Part shown: piece by piece, positions 1 to 11,356 of the stretch
How the letters are laid out: every line of letters begins with the position of its first letter
How positions within the stretch are numbered: the first letter of the stretch is position 1
NCBI RefSeq assembly: GCF_000016325.1
Contig: NC_009436.1
Location: 372,001 to 436,000 of the forward strand
DNA from: Enterobacter sp. 638
GTDB taxonomy: Bacteria > Pseudomonadota > Gammaproteobacteria > Enterobacterales > Enterobacteriaceae
Direction of reading: 5' to 3'
DNA length: 64,000 bases
The notes under the pieces: generated by a model
What the model was told of the DNA's origin: nothing
The model's database searches: none
What the model saw: the letters and a program-made list of their open reading frames with translations, nothing else
Translations under genes and position numbers: made by a program

Positions 1-2
1 TT

Positions 3-389
3 ACCTCCCATTGTCACTGGCGCAAAAGACTGCCCGTGCAGCGACAAAGTGCTGCTGTTGCCCATCGCGCGCGTGATTATTTGTATGCTCATATGGGGGA
101 CAACATTGGTCTGTCCGATCTGGCGCGAGAAACGGGCACCGATCGTTTTACGCTGACGCGCTGCTTTAAGCGCGAATTCCACCTGGCACCGCACGCCTGG
201 CTAATCCAGCTGCGCCTGGCGAAAGCGCGTCAGATGCTGGGGATGGGCGAACAGCCTGTCGATGTGGCCGCAGCGCTCGGTTTTGCCGATCAAAGTCATT
301 TAGGTCGCTGGTTCCAGCGCGCCTATCGCATCACGCCAGCCCACTACCGTCGGTTGTGCACAAACCTTCCAGACGTTTCCAGAAAATAG
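3..389 (+). CDS. AraC-family transcriptional regulator (5' end outside window)
   Basis: C-terminal DNA-binding half of an AraC/XylS regulator. The frame is open to the window edge, so the true start and the ligand-binding N-terminal domain lie upstream. Both helix-turn-helix units are visible: the first in 'IGLSDLARETGTDRFTLTR', the second in 'VDVAAALGFADQSHLGRWF', ending in the usual 'RITPAHYRR'. It lies 36 bp before a LysE-type exporter gene on the same strand, a pairing common for regulator plus amino-acid exporter. A target cannot be named. The family call is secure; the internal ATG at 36 is unlikely to be the start. Confidence 0.85.
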   Translation, partial: TSHCHWRKRLPVQRQSAAVAHRARDYLYAHMGDNIGLSDLARETGTDRFTLTRCFKREFHLAPHAWLIQLRLAKARQMLGMGEQPVDVAAALGFADQSHLGRWFQRAYRITPAHYRRLCTNLPDVSRK

Positions 390-425
390 CGGCACAGTCA
401 GGACTCTAAAAATAAGGAGTCACCT

Positions 426-1015
426 GTGAATCTGATGCCGTTTCTGCTGTTTGCGTTTGTCGCCTCGATAACGCCCGGCCCGACTAATATTCTCGTTCTG
501 ACCAACAGCCAGCACTTTGGCGTTAAAAAAACCATGCCTGCGATTCTGGGCGGATGTTTTGCGGCAAGCCTGATTGTGTTGATTTCCGGTGCGGGGGCTG
601 GGGAGGTTTTACGCCAATATCCGCTGGTTCGTCAGGTGATGAGTTGGGCAGGGGTTCTATGGCTGAGCTGGATGAGCTGGCAGCTGTTCAGCGCCCCAGC
701 GGCCATTTATCGACGCCATCACATCGACGTTTTACGGCCCGCGCGGCGGCGCTATTGCAGGTGATTAACCCCAAAACATGGATGATGGCGCTGGCGGTTG
801 TGAGCTTGTTTGCACCGGCAGGCGGAAATGCGCTGCGCGATGTCACGTTAATGGCGCTGTGGTTTCTGATAATTTCGATTGTGTGTTTGATGTGCTGGGC
901 GTGGCTGGGAAAAGCGGTGAACCGGGTGTTTCGCACCACCGTGGCGATGGTGCGCTTTCAGCGCCTGATGGCGCTGTGTCTATTTGTCTCCGCGTGGGCG
1001 GGAATGCTGGCTTAG
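426..1015 (+). pseudogene. LysE/RhtB-family exporter, broken by two frameshifts
   Basis: Remnant of an inner-membrane amino-acid/metabolite exporter. From the GTG at 426 (Shine-Dalgarno AAGGAG) frame 1 reads a normal LysE N-terminus ('FVASITPGPTNILVLTNS') to about 'WQLFSAPA' near 700. The family sequence then continues in a second frame ('FIDAITSTFYGPRG', 706-747) and from about 743 in a third ('AALLQVINPKTWMMAL') to the stop at 1013-1015. Rejoined, it would be about 196 residues, normal for the family. Each switch lies in a GC-rich run (GCGCCCCAGCGGCC and GCGCGGCGGCGC), so two 1-nt insertions or sequencing errors fit. As written the first ORF stops at 764. Its end overlaps yjdC by 4 bp. Confidence 0.8.
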
Positions 1016-1587
1016 GTTAGCGCGCCACCCATGCGACACTGAGCGAAGCGCAGAATATCTTCCGCCAGACGGTGCGCCGTCTCCACGTCGGTCAGGCTAC
1101 GATTGATCAGCATGCGGCTCAGGCAGCCTTCAAGCACCAGCTCCATCTGTTTAGCGACCATCGCCGGATCGTCAACCTCAAGCTTCGTGAGCAGCTCGTG
1201 GGTAAAGTCGTGGGCGGCACGTTTTTGCTGATCGGCGAGTTGATGGATCGGGTGGCCCGGATCGGGGTAGAACGTGCAGGCGGCGATAAACAGGCAGCCA
1301 GGGTAACGGTTGTTACGCACGCAATCCGCCAGCGCGGTATAGCGCGCCAGCACTTTTTGCTCGGCCGTCAGCGCGTCGTTCAGCATCAGCTGTCTGCGCC
1401 AGATATCGACCTGCTGACTGAGATAGCGCAGCGCATCGTAGAGCAGCGCTTCTTTATCCGGCCAAAAACGGCGCAATTCATCCAGTGGATAATCGATGCG
1501 TTCGGCGACCATCTCAAGCGTGGTGCTGGCGATCCCTTGTATCTCAAGTAATTGCAGGGCTTGTCCCAGTACGTCTTCGCGTTGCAC
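1012..1587 (-). CDS. yjdC: TetR-family regulator YjdC
   Basis: 191-residue TetR-type repressor. The N-terminal helix-turn-helix is around residues 15-50 ('[20 protein letters not shown]'), followed by an all-helical ligand/dimer domain. GTG start at 1585-1587 behind GGAGGAG. It sits 47 bp upstream of dsbD on the same strand, as yjdC does in E. coli, and probably shares its transcript. Ligand and targets are not known to me; control of the neighbouring dsbD or of the broken exporter is only inference. Confidence 0.85.
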   Translation of the reverse strand: MQREDVLGQALQLLEIQGIASTTLEMVAERIDYPLDELRRFWPDKEALLYDALRYLSQQVDIWRRQLMLNDALTAEQKVLARYTALADCVRNNRYPGCLFIAACTFYPDPGHPIHQLADQQKRAAHDFTHELLTKLEVDDPAMVAKQMELVLEGCLSRMLINRSLTDVETAHRLAEDILRFAQCRMGGALT

Positions 1588-1634
1588 GGTTTTCTCCTCC
1601 CAATGCTAACGGTTTATCCCGTTAACAGTGTCGT

Positions 1635-3326
1635 TTACGGTTGGCGATCGCGCAAATGCGCGCTGAACGCGGTTGCATCCATAAATCCTGTCACTCGTTC
1701 GCCTGGCTGCTCTTCTCCCTGCGCATTAAAGAACAAAATCGTCGGCAGACCGAGTACCCTGAGTTGTTTCAGTAAAGCCTTGTCCTGCGCATTATTGGCG
1801 GTTACGTTCGCCTGCAACAGAACCGTATCTTTTAACGCATTTTGCACCTGCGGATCGCTAAAGGTGTATTTTTCGAACTCTTTGCAGGCGACACACCAGT
1901 CGGCGTACAGATCGAGCATGATGGGTTTGCCTTTTGCCTGTGCCAGCGCGTGGTTCAGCTCATCAACGTTGCTGATTTGAATGAAGTTAAGATGAGCCTG
2001 GTTTTGCGCAGCAGGTGTGCCAAATGCCCAATCCTGAAGCGGTCGCACGCTGATCAGTGCAGCTGCCAGCAGAATGATTTGTACGATACGCATCCACGTT
2101 TTTTGCGCCTGCAGGCTGGTGATAAACGCCCAGCCGAAGAATGCGACGCCAAGAATGGCCCACAAACGAAGGCCCCATACGTCACCCATCACGCGCTCCA
2201 GCAGGAACACCGGCAGCGCCAGGATGACGAAACCGAAGGCGATTTTGACCGTTTCCATCCACGGCCCGCTTTTCGGCAGCAGACGGTTGCCAAACACGGT
2301 GACCAGAATCAGCGGCAGACCCATGCCCAGCGCGTACAAATACAGCGTACCGCCGCCCAGCCACATGTTCCCGCTTTGCGCGATGTAGAGCAGGATCGCG
2401 CTCAGCGGCGCGGTGGTGCATGGCGAGCAAATCAGCCCAGCAATCGCACCCATCACAAACACGCCACCTGCGGAGCCGCCTTGCTGGCGATTGCTCATCA
2501 GCGTTAAACGCGTTTGTAGCGAGGAGGGCAGTTGCAGGGTGAACAGGCCAAACATCGACAGCGCCAGCAGAGTAAACACGACCGACAGGCCGATCAGCAC
2601 ATACGGATGCTGAAGCGCGGCCTGGAACTGGAGCCCGGCAGCGGCAACCACAATCCCGAGCGCGGTATAGGTGAGCGCCATGCCCTGAACGTAGATAAAC
2701 GCCAGCAGCAAGGCGCGACCGGTGGATAAACGTTGTTTACCGCCTAGCACGATGCCTGAGATGAGCGGATACATCGGCAACACGCACGGCGTAAAGGCGA
2801 TACCGATACCGATGAGCAGCGCCCAGAGCGCAGAGAACGGCAATTCTGCGCTGTCTTCCTCCTTCTCAGTGGAAGGAGGCGCAGCAGGCTGAGCCGCCGT
2901 ATCCACTTCACTGAGCGGCACAATTTTGGTTTCTGGCGGATAGCAGAAACCGGCGTCGGCACAGCCCTGATACGTCACGGTGACCGTCGCGCCTGTAGCG
3001 GCCTGATTGACGCTGACCGGCACGACAAGCTGGTGGCGGTAGATTTCGCTTTTGCCGTAAAACTCGTCTTCGTGCCACTCGCCCGCAGGCAGTTGCGGCT
3101 CGCCGACTTTCGCATTGGCTGGCGTGATGCTGACCTGTTTTCGGTAGAGGTAATATCCGTCTTTGATCTGCCAGTTGAGGCTGAGATCGTGCTGGTTTTG
3201 CTGGAAGTCGAAGACAAACGCCTGATCAGCAGGAATAAAGTTTGAGCGGCCAGGTGCGTCGAACAACCCGGCAAAAGCTGATGTGCTGCACAGCAGCAGG
3301 ATCAGCGTAAAGAAGCGTTGAGCCAT
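1635..3326 (-). CDS. dsbD: Thiol:disulfide interchange protein DsbD
   Basis: Inner-membrane reductant conduit: takes electrons from cytoplasmic thioredoxin and passes them to periplasmic DsbC, DsbG and CcmG. All three parts are present in 563 residues: signal peptide (1-19) and N-terminal domain with the C122/C128 pair ('[10 protein letters not shown]'), a central eight-helix membrane domain with its cysteines in '[10 protein letters not shown]' and '[10 protein letters not shown]', and a C-terminal thioredoxin-like domain with the active site '[10 protein letters not shown]'. The ATG lies inside the end of cutA, a 25-bp overlap that suggests translational coupling. Length matches E. coli DsbD (about 565). 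Confidence 0.97.
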   Translation of the reverse strand: MAQRFFTLILLLCSTSAFAGLFDAPGRSNFIPADQAFVFDFQQNQHDLSLNWQIKDGYYLYRKQVSITPANAKVGEPQLPAGEWHEDEFYGKSEIYRHQLVVPVSVNQAATGATVTVTYQGCADAGFCYPPETKIVPLSEVDTAAQPAAPPSTEKEEDSAELPFSALWALLIGIGIAFTPCVLPMYPLISGIVLGGKQRLSTGRALLLAFIYVQGMALTYTALGIVVAAAGLQFQAALQHPYVLIGLSVVFTLLALSMFGLFTLQLPSSLQTRLTLMSNRQQGGSAGGVFVMGAIAGLICSPCTTAPLSAILLYIAQSGNMWLGGGTLYLYALGMGLPLILVTVFGNRLLPKSGPWMETVKIAFGFVILALPVFLLERVMGDVWGLRLWAILGVAFFGWAFITSLQAQKTWMRIVQIILLAAALISVRPLQDWAFGTPAAQNQAHLNFIQISNVDELNHALAQAKGKPIMLDLYADWCVACKEFEKYTFSDPQVQNALKDTVLLQANVTANNAQDKALLKQLRVLGLPTILFFNAQGEEQPGERVTGFMDATAFSAHLRDRQP

Positions 3327-3625
3327 GAGAGATAGTCGTTATCGCCGTGGGACACTGGGAGAACCAGCAGTTCCGGAGTCTGGTAAGGATGATGAGATTT
3401 GAGGCAATCCAGGAGCGCCTGCTGATGCGCTACCGAGGTTTTAAGCAGCATTTGCACTTCGTACTCTTGCTCGAGCTTGCCTTCCCAGTAGTACAGGGAG
3501 GTGGCGCCAGGCAGGATCGTAACGCAGGCCGCGAGCTTATCAGTAAGTACTTTGGCGGCCAGTTCCTGGGCGGTTGCTTCATCGGGAGCGGTACAAAGCA
3601 CAACAACGGCGTCAGGCGTGTTCAC
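3302..3625 (-). CDS. cutA: Divalent-cation tolerance protein CutA
   Basis: 107-residue CutA1 protein, a small trimeric cytoplasmic protein linked genetically to copper/divalent-cation tolerance. Characteristic segments are '[19 protein letters not shown]', '[19 protein letters not shown]' and '[14 protein letters not shown]'. GTG start at 3623-3625 behind GAGGAGG. It is slightly shorter at the N-terminus than E. coli CutA (112). It precedes and overlaps dsbD, the conserved enterobacterial order. Confidence 0.95.
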   Translation of the reverse strand: MNTPDAVVVLCTAPDEATAQELAAKVLTDKLAACVTILPGATSLYYWEGKLEQEYEVQMLLKTSVAHQQALLDCLKSHHPYQTPELLVLPVSHGDNDYLSWLNASLR

Positions 3626-3688
3626 AAGTCGACCTCCTCATCGCGAAAAAATCACTATATCACGGCGGGTCGGAGGGCATTAATGAAT

Positions 3689-3707
3689 CGGGCCGCTGAG
3701 CGGCCCG
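3689..3707 (-). terminator. Probable terminator after dcuA
   Basis: Perfect 9-bp GC-rich inverted repeat (CGGGCCGCT/AGCGGCCCG) about 30 bp past the dcuA stop. On the minus strand it is followed only by a weak T-run (ATTCATT), so its efficiency is uncertain. Confidence 0.6.
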
Positions 3708-3737
3708 AATTTAACAAATTTTACAACATTTATGAGG

Positions 3738-5039
3738 TTACAGAATCACGCCGCCAATGATAAACCCGAGGATTACGCAAAGGGATATTGCTATCACGCC
3801 TGGGATCAGAAACGCGTGGTTAAACACATATTTACCGATACGGGTGGAGCCGGTGTCGTCCATTTCTACCGCCGCCAGCAGGGTTGGATAGGTTGGCAGG
3901 ACGAACAGCGCGGAGACGGCTGCGAAAGAGGCAATCGCCGTCAGCGGCGTTACGCCCAGCATCAATGCCGCAGGCATCAGCGCTTTGGTGGTTGCTGCCT
4001 GGGAATACAGCAGGGTTGCTGCAAAGAACAGTACCACGGCCAGCAGCCACGGATAGTTATGCAGCAGATCGCCCGCCACGGTCTGGATATCGGTGATGTG
4101 CGCTTTCACGAAAGTATCACCGAGCCACGCCACGCCCAGTACGCACACGCAGGCGCTCATACCGGATTTAAAGGTGCTGGCGTTCAGCACTTCGCTGGTG
4201 TCGATTTTACAGGTGATGCTAATCAGCGTGGCGATGGTCAGCATAAAGACCACGATGGCTTCGTTACGCGGCAGAACCGGGTTCTGAATCAGTCCGACGG
4301 TGTCACTGATCGCGGTGGCATAGAACATCACCGCAATGATACCGATCAAGAACAGCAGCACGGAGCGTTTCGCATGCGGTTTCAGCTCAAACACCTGGCT
4401 GCCGCGCAGTCTCACTTCGCCTTTCGCCAGACGTTCCTGATAGACCGGATCGTCTTTCAACTCAGCGCCGAGGAAATTACACACCACGGCAGTCAGCATG
4501 ACGGCAATCAGCGTGACCGGAATACAGATCGACAGCAGCGTCAGGTAGCTCACGCCCAGGGGTTCAAGAATACCGGCGAAGAAGACGACGGCCGCTGAGA
4601 TTGGCGACGCGGTGATTGCAATCTGTGAGGCGACAACGGCGATGGAGAGTGGACGAGACGGGCGGATACCCTGTTCTTTCGCCACTTCGGTAATGACCGG
4701 CAGCGTGGAGAACGCCGTGTGGCCAGTACCGGCCAGAATGGTCATGAACCACGTAACCAGCGGCGCAAGGAAGGTGATGTATTTTGGATGACGACGCAGC
4801 ATACGTTCTGCCAGACTCACAAGGTAGTCCATACCGCCAGCCACTTGCATGGCAGCAATCGCGGCGATAACCGCCATGATGATTTCGATAACGTCGAACG
4901 GGATAGCGCCGGGTTTAATCTGAAAGATGAGGGTAAGAACGAGCACGCCGAGACCACCGGCAAAACCAATGCCGATCCCCCCGAGCCTTGCTCCCAAATA
5001 AATCGCCAACAGCACGACGACGAGTTCTGCTCCAAACAT
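3738..5039 (-). CDS. dcuA: Anaerobic C4-dicarboxylate transporter DcuA
   Basis: 433-residue inner-membrane transporter, the same length as E. coli DcuA. It exchanges or takes up fumarate, malate and aspartate and exports succinate. About ten hydrophobic segments span the protein, starting with 'ELVVVLLAIYLGARLGGIGI', and the conserved 'GTGHTAFSTLPVITEVAKEQ' block is present. It lies downstream of aspA on the same strand: AspA makes the fumarate that frdABCD (16.6-19.9 kb) reduces, and Dcu carriers move the dicarboxylates. A strong terminator lies between aspA and dcuA, so dcuA expression needs readthrough or its own promoter. Confidence 0.97.
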   Translation of the reverse strand: MFGAELVVVLLAIYLGARLGGIGIGFAGGLGVLVLTLIFQIKPGAIPFDVIEIIMAVIAAIAAMQVAGGMDYLVSLAERMLRRHPKYITFLAPLVTWFMTILAGTGHTAFSTLPVITEVAKEQGIRPSRPLSIAVVASQIAITASPISAAVVFFAGILEPLGVSYLTLLSICIPVTLIAVMLTAVVCNFLGAELKDDPVYQERLAKGEVRLRGSQVFELKPHAKRSVLLFLIGIIAVMFYATAISDTVGLIQNPVLPRNEAIVVFMLTIATLISITCKIDTSEVLNASTFKSGMSACVCVLGVAWLGDTFVKAHITDIQTVAGDLLHNYPWLLAVVLFFAATLLYSQAATTKALMPAALMLGVTPLTAIASFAAVSALFVLPTYPTLLAAVEMDDTGSTRIGKYVFNHAFLIPGVIAISLCVILGFIIGGVIL

Positions 5040-5099
5040 AAGGACCTTCCTTGCTTATTAACAAGTTGATATTAAATTGTTGAGTATTTGGTAAAGCCT

Positions 5100-5137
5100 G
5101 AAAAGAAAAAAGGCACGTCACCGGGTGACGTGCCTTT
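5100..5137 (-). terminator. Intrinsic terminator between aspA and dcuA
   Basis: Perfect 14-bp inverted repeat (AAAGGCACGTCACC/GGTGACGTGCCTTT, 5109-5137) followed on the minus strand by TTTTTCTTTT. It begins 21 bp after the aspA stop. Confidence 0.9.
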
Positions 5138-5157
5138 CGGAAATTTAACCGGAACGG

Positions 5158-6594
5158 TTACTGTTCGCTTTCATCGGTATACCGTTTCGCTTTATATGCC
5201 GGATGCATCAGGTTTTGCGGCGAGAAGATATCATCCAGTTCAGCCTCTGTCAGCAATCCACGCTCAAGGACCACTTCGCGCACACTCTTACCGGTTTCAG
5301 CACAAATCTTACCAACGATATCGCCGTTGTGGTGGCCGATGAACGGGTTCAGATAGGTGACGATGCCGATAGAATTGTAGACGAAGCTTTCACACACGGC
5401 TTTATTGGCCGTGATGCCGTTGATGCATTTTTCCAGCAGGTTGTAGCAGGCGTTGGTCAGGATGTGGATGGACTCAAACATGGCCTGGCCAATCACAGGC
5501 TCCATCACGTTCAGCTGCAGCTGACCGGCTTCGGAGGCCATGGTGACGGTGATGTCGTTACCGATGACTTTGAAGCACACTTGATTCACCACTTCTGGCA
5601 CCACCGGGTTGACTTTGGCTGGCATGATGGACGAGCCGGCCTGTAGCTCTGGCAGGTTGATTTCGTTCAGGCCAGCGCGCGGGCCGGAAGAGAGCAGGCG
5701 CAAGTCGTTACAAATTTTGGACAGTTTAACCGCCAGGCGTTTCAGCGCGCTGTGCACCATGACGTAAGCGCCGCAGTCGGATGTCGCTTCGATCAGGTCT
5801 TCGGCGGGTACAACCGCGAGATTAGACACTTCCGCCAGTTTCTCGACGGCCAACTGTTGATAACCGTCAGGGGTATTGAGGCGAGTCCCGATGGCGGTTG
5901 CGCCCAGGTTCACTTCGAGCAGCAGTTCAGAGGTACGCAGAATGTTGCGGGTCTCTTCGTTCAACAGCACGTTAAACGCGTGGAATTCCTGGCCGAGGGT
6001 CATCGGCACCGCATCCTGCAGCTGGGTACGACCCATTTTCAGAATGTCCTGGAACTCAACCGCTTTGCGCTGGAAACCGTCGCCCAGCTGGTTAATCGCG
6101 TCAATGAGTTTCACAACGGACGCGTAAACCGCGATACGGAAACCGGTCGGGTAGGCGTCGTTGGTGGACTGGCACTTGTTTACGTGGTCGTTAGGATTGA
6201 GGTACTGGTACTCACCTTTCTGGTGACCCATCAGCTCCAGGCCAATGTTTGCCAATACTTCGTTGGTATTCATGTTTACGGAGGTGCCTGCGCCGCCCTG
6301 ATAGACGTCGACCGGGAACTGGTCCATGCATTTTCCGTTGTTCAACACTTCATCGCAGGCTGCGATAATGGCATTTGCAGCGCTTTTAGGAATGGTTTGC
6401 AGCTCTTTGTTTGCCAGGGCTGCGGCTTTCTTCACCATCACCATACCGCGTACAAACTCAGGGATGTCACTGATTTTGTTATTGCTGATGTAGAAGTTCT
6501 CAATCGCTCTCAGAGTGTGAATACCGTAGTAGGCATCCGCTGGAACTTCCCTGGTACCCAACAAATCTTCTTCGATACGAATGTTGTTTAACAT
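5158..6594 (-). CDS. aspA: Aspartate ammonia-lyase (aspartase)
   Basis: Converts L-aspartate to fumarate and ammonia; cytoplasmic tetramer of the fumarase/aspartase superfamily. 478 residues, the E. coli length. The superfamily signature '[15 protein letters not shown]' (catalytic Ser loop) is intact, as are '[13 protein letters not shown]' and '[11 protein letters not shown]' of the active site. ATG start at 6592-6594. One small oddity: 'IGTRLNTP' where E. coli has 'IGTGLNTP'. A CRP-like site lies upstream, in keeping with catabolite control known for E. coli aspA. Confidence 0.98.
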   Translation of the reverse strand: MLNNIRIEEDLLGTREVPADAYYGIHTLRAIENFYISNNKISDIPEFVRGMVMVKKAAALANKELQTIPKSAANAIIAACDEVLNNGKCMDQFPVDVYQGGAGTSVNMNTNEVLANIGLELMGHQKGEYQYLNPNDHVNKCQSTNDAYPTGFRIAVYASVVKLIDAINQLGDGFQRKAVEFQDILKMGRTQLQDAVPMTLGQEFHAFNVLLNEETRNILRTSELLLEVNLGATAIGTRLNTPDGYQQLAVEKLAEVSNLAVVPAEDLIEATSDCGAYVMVHSALKRLAVKLSKICNDLRLLSSGPRAGLNEINLPELQAGSSIMPAKVNPVVPEVVNQVCFKVIGNDITVTMASEAGQLQLNVMEPVIGQAMFESIHILTNACYNLLEKCINGITANKAVCESFVYNSIGIVTYLNPFIGHHNGDIVGKICAETGKSVREVVLERGLLTEAELDDIFSPQNLMHPAYKAKRYTDESEQ

Positions 6595-6928
6595 GTGAAC
6601 CTTCTTTTAAAGCTGCCGATGGATTGTACTAAACACACAGTAGATATGTGGTTTTGAATATTTGCTGACCGACGATTATTCCCTCAATCAGCCAGATACC
6701 CGAGATGATATGCTGATGATAGCGAATTGCCGTAACCTGGATCACTTATTATCGCCCTCGCGACATGATAATTATTAATCTGTGAAATGAATCACCGCTT
6801 GAATGTTTCCAAAAAAATATCCGTGCAAACCGATTGAATTTTGGCTAACCGTCACCATTTCAAAGAAACGCGATTCGCAAACACATTCAGACAGGGGCCA
6901 GACGGCGTCTGCCACACAGGAGAAGCCA
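6595..6928. promoter_or_regulatory. aspA-fxsA divergent intergenic region with CRP-like site
   Basis: 334 bp between the start codons of aspA (minus) and fxsA (plus). At 6781-6796 is TGTGA-N6-TCACC, nine of ten matches to the CRP consensus half-sites. It is about 190 bp upstream of the aspA ATG and 130 bp upstream of fxsA, so which gene it serves is unclear. I see no convincing FNR box. An open frame runs into fxsA from 6803 but does not look coding. Confidence 0.55.
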
Positions 6929-7402
6929 GTGCGCTGGATACCTTTAATTGCCATTTTTCTCTATGTTTACATAGAAATTTCCATTTTTATCCAGGTCGCC
7001 CATGTGATGGGTGTCCTGCTGACGCTGATTCTGGTCATATTCACATCCGTGATAGGTATGTCGCTGGTACGTAATCAGGGATTCAAAAATTTCCTGTTGA
7101 TGCAGCAAAAGATGGCGGCGGGTGAAAGCCCGGCAGAGGAGATGATCAAAAGCGTGTCGCTGATTCTTGCTGGCCTGCTGCTGATTCTGCCCGGCTTTTT
7201 CACCGATTTCCTGGGCCTGTTGCTGCTGTTACCGCCGGTGCAAAAGCTGCTGACGATGCGCCTTTTGCCGCATCTGCGCTTTAACCGGATGCCTGGCGGT
7301 GGATTCACCACCGGACCGGGAAATGGGGATACCTTTGAAGGGGAATACCAGCGTAAAGACGATCAGCGTGACCGCCTCGATCACAAAGACGACAACCGCT
7401 AA
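6929..7402 (+). CDS. fxsA: FxsA membrane protein (suppressor of F exclusion of T7)
   Basis: 157-residue inner-membrane protein of the FxsA/YtzA family. In E. coli its overproduction relieves F-plasmid exclusion of phage T7. Four hydrophobic segments: 'IPLIAIFLYVYIEISIFIQV', 'VLLTLILVIFTSVIGMSLV', then 'SVSLILAGLLLILPGFF' and 'FLGLLLLLPP'. The tail is hydrophilic and charged. The GTG at 6929 behind AGGAGA is chosen because it matches the E. coli N-terminus (MRWIPLIAIF); an upstream in-frame ATG at 6803 would add 42 unrelated residues. Confidence 0.92.
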   Translation: MRWIPLIAIFLYVYIEISIFIQVAHVMGVLLTLILVIFTSVIGMSLVRNQGFKNFLLMQQKMAAGESPAEEMIKSVSLILAGLLLILPGFFTDFLGLLLLLPPVQKLLTMRLLPHLRFNRMPGGGFTTGPGNGDTFEGEYQRKDDQRDRLDHKDDNR

Positions 7403-7409
7403 GACAACA

Positions 7410-7440
7410 ACGCCCGGCATTGCCGGGCGTTTTGCTATTT
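7410..7440. terminator. Terminator between convergent fxsA and yjeH
   Basis: Perfect 10-bp inverted repeat ACGCCCGGCA/TGCCGGGCGT (7410-7430) followed by TTTGCTATTT on the plus strand. It ends 5 bp before the yjeH stop and can serve fxsA; the core also resembles REP-like GCCCGGC elements. Confidence 0.8.
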
Positions 7441-8676
7441 AATGATCCTGCGCTTGGGGAGCAAGAACCACAGTCCCGCCAGCATGATAATCGCGTAGAG
7501 GCTTTTCCAGCCCACCATGGCCAGCAGGAGCAGGCACAGCGCGCTACCGATTATCGCCAGCCCTTTAAAACGCCCCGTCAGCAATCGACACCCTGCCAGC
7601 ATACACAGCAGGTAAATCATGATGAAAATACCGTTGGCATAGATGATGAGCGCATCCAGATTGATGTTGAGCCAGTAAATGCCGAGCGTACTCAACACGC
7701 AGCAGCCCAGCACCGCGTTTAACGCATTTGTCGGCAACTGACGCTTCGACAGGCGTGACAGACGGCTGTCCGGCTTGTATTGCGCCTGGGACCACATTAG
7801 GCGAGCAAAGCTTTGAATGTAGATGTTCAGGCTGGCGAAACAGGCGAGATAGCCAATCACACAGGCAATCCACAACGCTTTCACTCCAAACAGGTGTACA
7901 ACGATACCCGGCAGCGATGCGGCCGCAGCGGTGTCAGATCCGTAGGCATTGAAGTGCAGCACCAGCACGGTACATGCCCAGTAAACCGTTCCGGCGAGCA
8001 ACAGGCCAATCATCAGCGCGCGGGGAAAATCACGCTCAGGCTGTTTAAATTCTGATGCCAGATGCGCAAAAGCTTCCAGCCCGACAAAACACCAGAACAT
8101 CACTGAAAGCGCGGCGAAGAGCTGCGAATTATCCACGTCCGAGAGGGCCGGGAACGGAATTTCACCCACGCTAATGTCACCCGCCCACCAGATCGCCGCA
8201 ATCAACGCCACAATCAGTATGGCGACCAGCGTTTGTAGGTTGGCGCTGGAACTGGCCCCGCGTGAACCCACCCACCAGACGATCGCCAGTGTGCCCAGCT
8301 CTGCAAACAGCAGTTGCTCATCGTGCCAGCCGAACAGCGCCTGGCCAAAACCGGTGGCGATATGCAGGGCGGCGGGCAAGCCAACCGGAATTACCGACAG
8401 AAAAAGCCAGCCCGTGACGCGCTCGAGGCGAGGACCAAACGCCATGCCGACAAAATGCGCTACGCCGCCAGCACTGGGGAAATGGCGGCCAAGGATCGCG
8501 AAGACAATGGCTATCGGAAAGACCAGAGCAATCAACACGGGCCACGCCCACAGGCTGTTGTTTCCGGCCACCAGCGCCGCCAGTGCGGGCACCGCAAACA
8601 CGCCGGTTCCCAGTAAGGAAGTTGAGAGTAAACCCACGCCTTGCGCGAGTCCCAACTCCTGTTTTAGTCCACTCAT
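7435..8676 (-). CDS. yjeH: L-methionine/branched-chain amino acid exporter YjeH
   Basis: 413-residue APC-superfamily inner-membrane transporter; E. coli YjeH exports methionine, leucine, isoleucine and valine. About 12 hydrophobic segments, with the family N-terminus 'GLLSTSLLGTGVFAVPALAA' for substrate binding. The ATG at 8674-8676 (Met-Ser-Gly-Leu-Lys-Gln) behind GGACGAGG is chosen; the longer open frame to 8772 would run through the groE promoter. It is divergent from groES. Confidence 0.93.
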   Translation of the reverse strand: MSGLKQELGLAQGVGLLSTSLLGTGVFAVPALAALVAGNNSLWAWPVLIALVFPIAIVFAILGRHFPSAGGVAHFVGMAFGPRLERVTGWLFLSVIPVGLPAALHIATGFGQALFGWHDEQLLFAELGTLAIVWWVGSRGASSSANLQTLVAILIVALIAAIWWAGDISVGEIPFPALSDVDNSQLFAALSVMFWCFVGLEAFAHLASEFKQPERDFPRALMIGLLLAGTVYWACTVLVLHFNAYGSDTAAAASLPGIVVHLFGVKALWIACVIGYLACFASLNIYIQSFARLMWSQAQYKPDSRLSRLSKRQLPTNALNAVLGCCVLSTLGIYWLNINLDALIIYANGIFIMIYLLCMLAGCRLLTGRFKGLAIIGSALCLLLLAMVGWKSLYAIIMLAGLWFLLPKRRIIK

Positions 8677-8742
8677 TGACCTCGTCCTGCCACTGCCAAA
8701 AGAGAAGCGATGGTAACACTTTCGCAAATTTTTTTTCGACAA

Positions 8743-8774
8743 CCCCTTGAAGGGGCTATTTTCGACCCCCATCT
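8743..8774 (+). promoter_or_regulatory. Sigma-32 heat-shock promoter of groESL
   Basis: -35 CTTGAA at 8746-8751 and -10 CCCCATCT at 8767-8774, 15-bp spacer: a near-consensus RpoH promoter, arranged as at E. coli groE. The -35 lies within the inverted repeat CCCCTTGAAGGGG (8743-8755). groES begins 81 bp downstream of the -10. Confidence 0.92.
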
Positions 8775-8794
8775 CTCAGGTCACCAGTCGGTAA

Positions 8795-9148
<354 letters not shown>

Positions 9149-9179
9149 TCCGCGAACGACACTGAACATACGAATTTAA

Positions 9180-10835
<1,656 letters not shown>

Positions 10836-10841
10836 TTGCCC

Positions 10842-10920
10842 TGCGCCCTGAAGAATACAGGGCGCATAGCTCCCATAAATGAAAAACCCCCGGGCAGAAA
10901 TGTCTGGGGGTTTTTCTTTT
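10842..10920 (+). terminator. groEL 3' hairpin and intrinsic terminator
   Basis: A 9-bp hairpin (TGCGCCCTG/CAGGGCGCA, 10842-10866) is followed by the main terminator at 10882-10915: AAAAACCCCC paired with GGGGGTTTTT, GAAA loop at 10897-10900, then TTTTTCTTTT. Confidence 0.88.
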
Positions 10921-10989
10921 GGTCATCTTTTTAGTATAAGGTTTAGACAGGGACAACTCTTGTCCAGCTTATTGAAAACGAGGAATAAC

Positions 10990-11343
10990 ATGCGCGTAAC
11001 AGTCTGTGCAGGGATCGTAGGGGCAGCATTGCTGCTGGCGGGTTGTAGCTCCAGTAACGAGCTATCTGCAGGTGGTCAGGGCGTTCGCTTTGTGGAAGAT
11101 AAGCCGGGCAGCGAATGTCAGCTATTAGGCACGGCGACCGGTGAACAAAGTAACTGGATGTCAGGCCAACACGGTGATGAGGGCGGTTCAATGCGTGGTG
11201 CGGCGAATGCGCTACGTAATCAGGCTGCCGCGTTGGGGGGTAACGTGATTTATGGCGTCAGCAGCCCAACACAGGGTGTGCTGTCGAGCTTTGTTCCGAC
11301 CGCCAGCACAATGAACGGTCAGGTTTATAAGTGCCCGAATTGA
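10990..11343 (+). CDS. yjeI: YjeI lipoprotein (DUF4156)
   Basis: 117-residue predicted lipoprotein, the same length as E. coli YjeI. Signal peptide with lipobox 'LLLAGC' (modified Cys at residue 19), then a DUF4156 domain with 'GSECQLLGTATGEQSNW' and 'GGSMRGAANALRNQAAALGG'. ATG at 10990 behind AGGAA. Function unknown. The groEL terminator lies in between, so it is probably a separate unit. E. coli yjeJ, next in that genome, is absent. Confidence 0.92.
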   Translation: MRVTVCAGIVGAALLLAGCSSSNELSAGGQGVRFVEDKPGSECQLLGTATGEQSNWMSGQHGDEGGSMRGAANALRNQAAALGGNVIYGVSSPTQGVLSSFVPTASTMNGQVYKCPN

Positions 11344-11356
11344 TCGATGCGCTCTA

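Noticed and set aside
554..700. Separate 153-residue gene starting at 554
   Set aside because: Only its part after about 743 is LysE-like; the first part is an out-of-frame reading of the same broken gene.
5752..6591. 279-residue ORF antisense to aspA
   Set aside because: Shadow ORF; aspA is intact and highly conserved on the other strand.
6803..6928. Longer fxsA start (additional 42 residues)
   Set aside because: The GTG at 6929 has the ribosome site and matches the family start; the extension is unlike FxsA.
8677..8772. Longer yjeH start
   Set aside because: It would pass through the groE sigma-32 promoter, and the conserved N-terminus starts at 8676.
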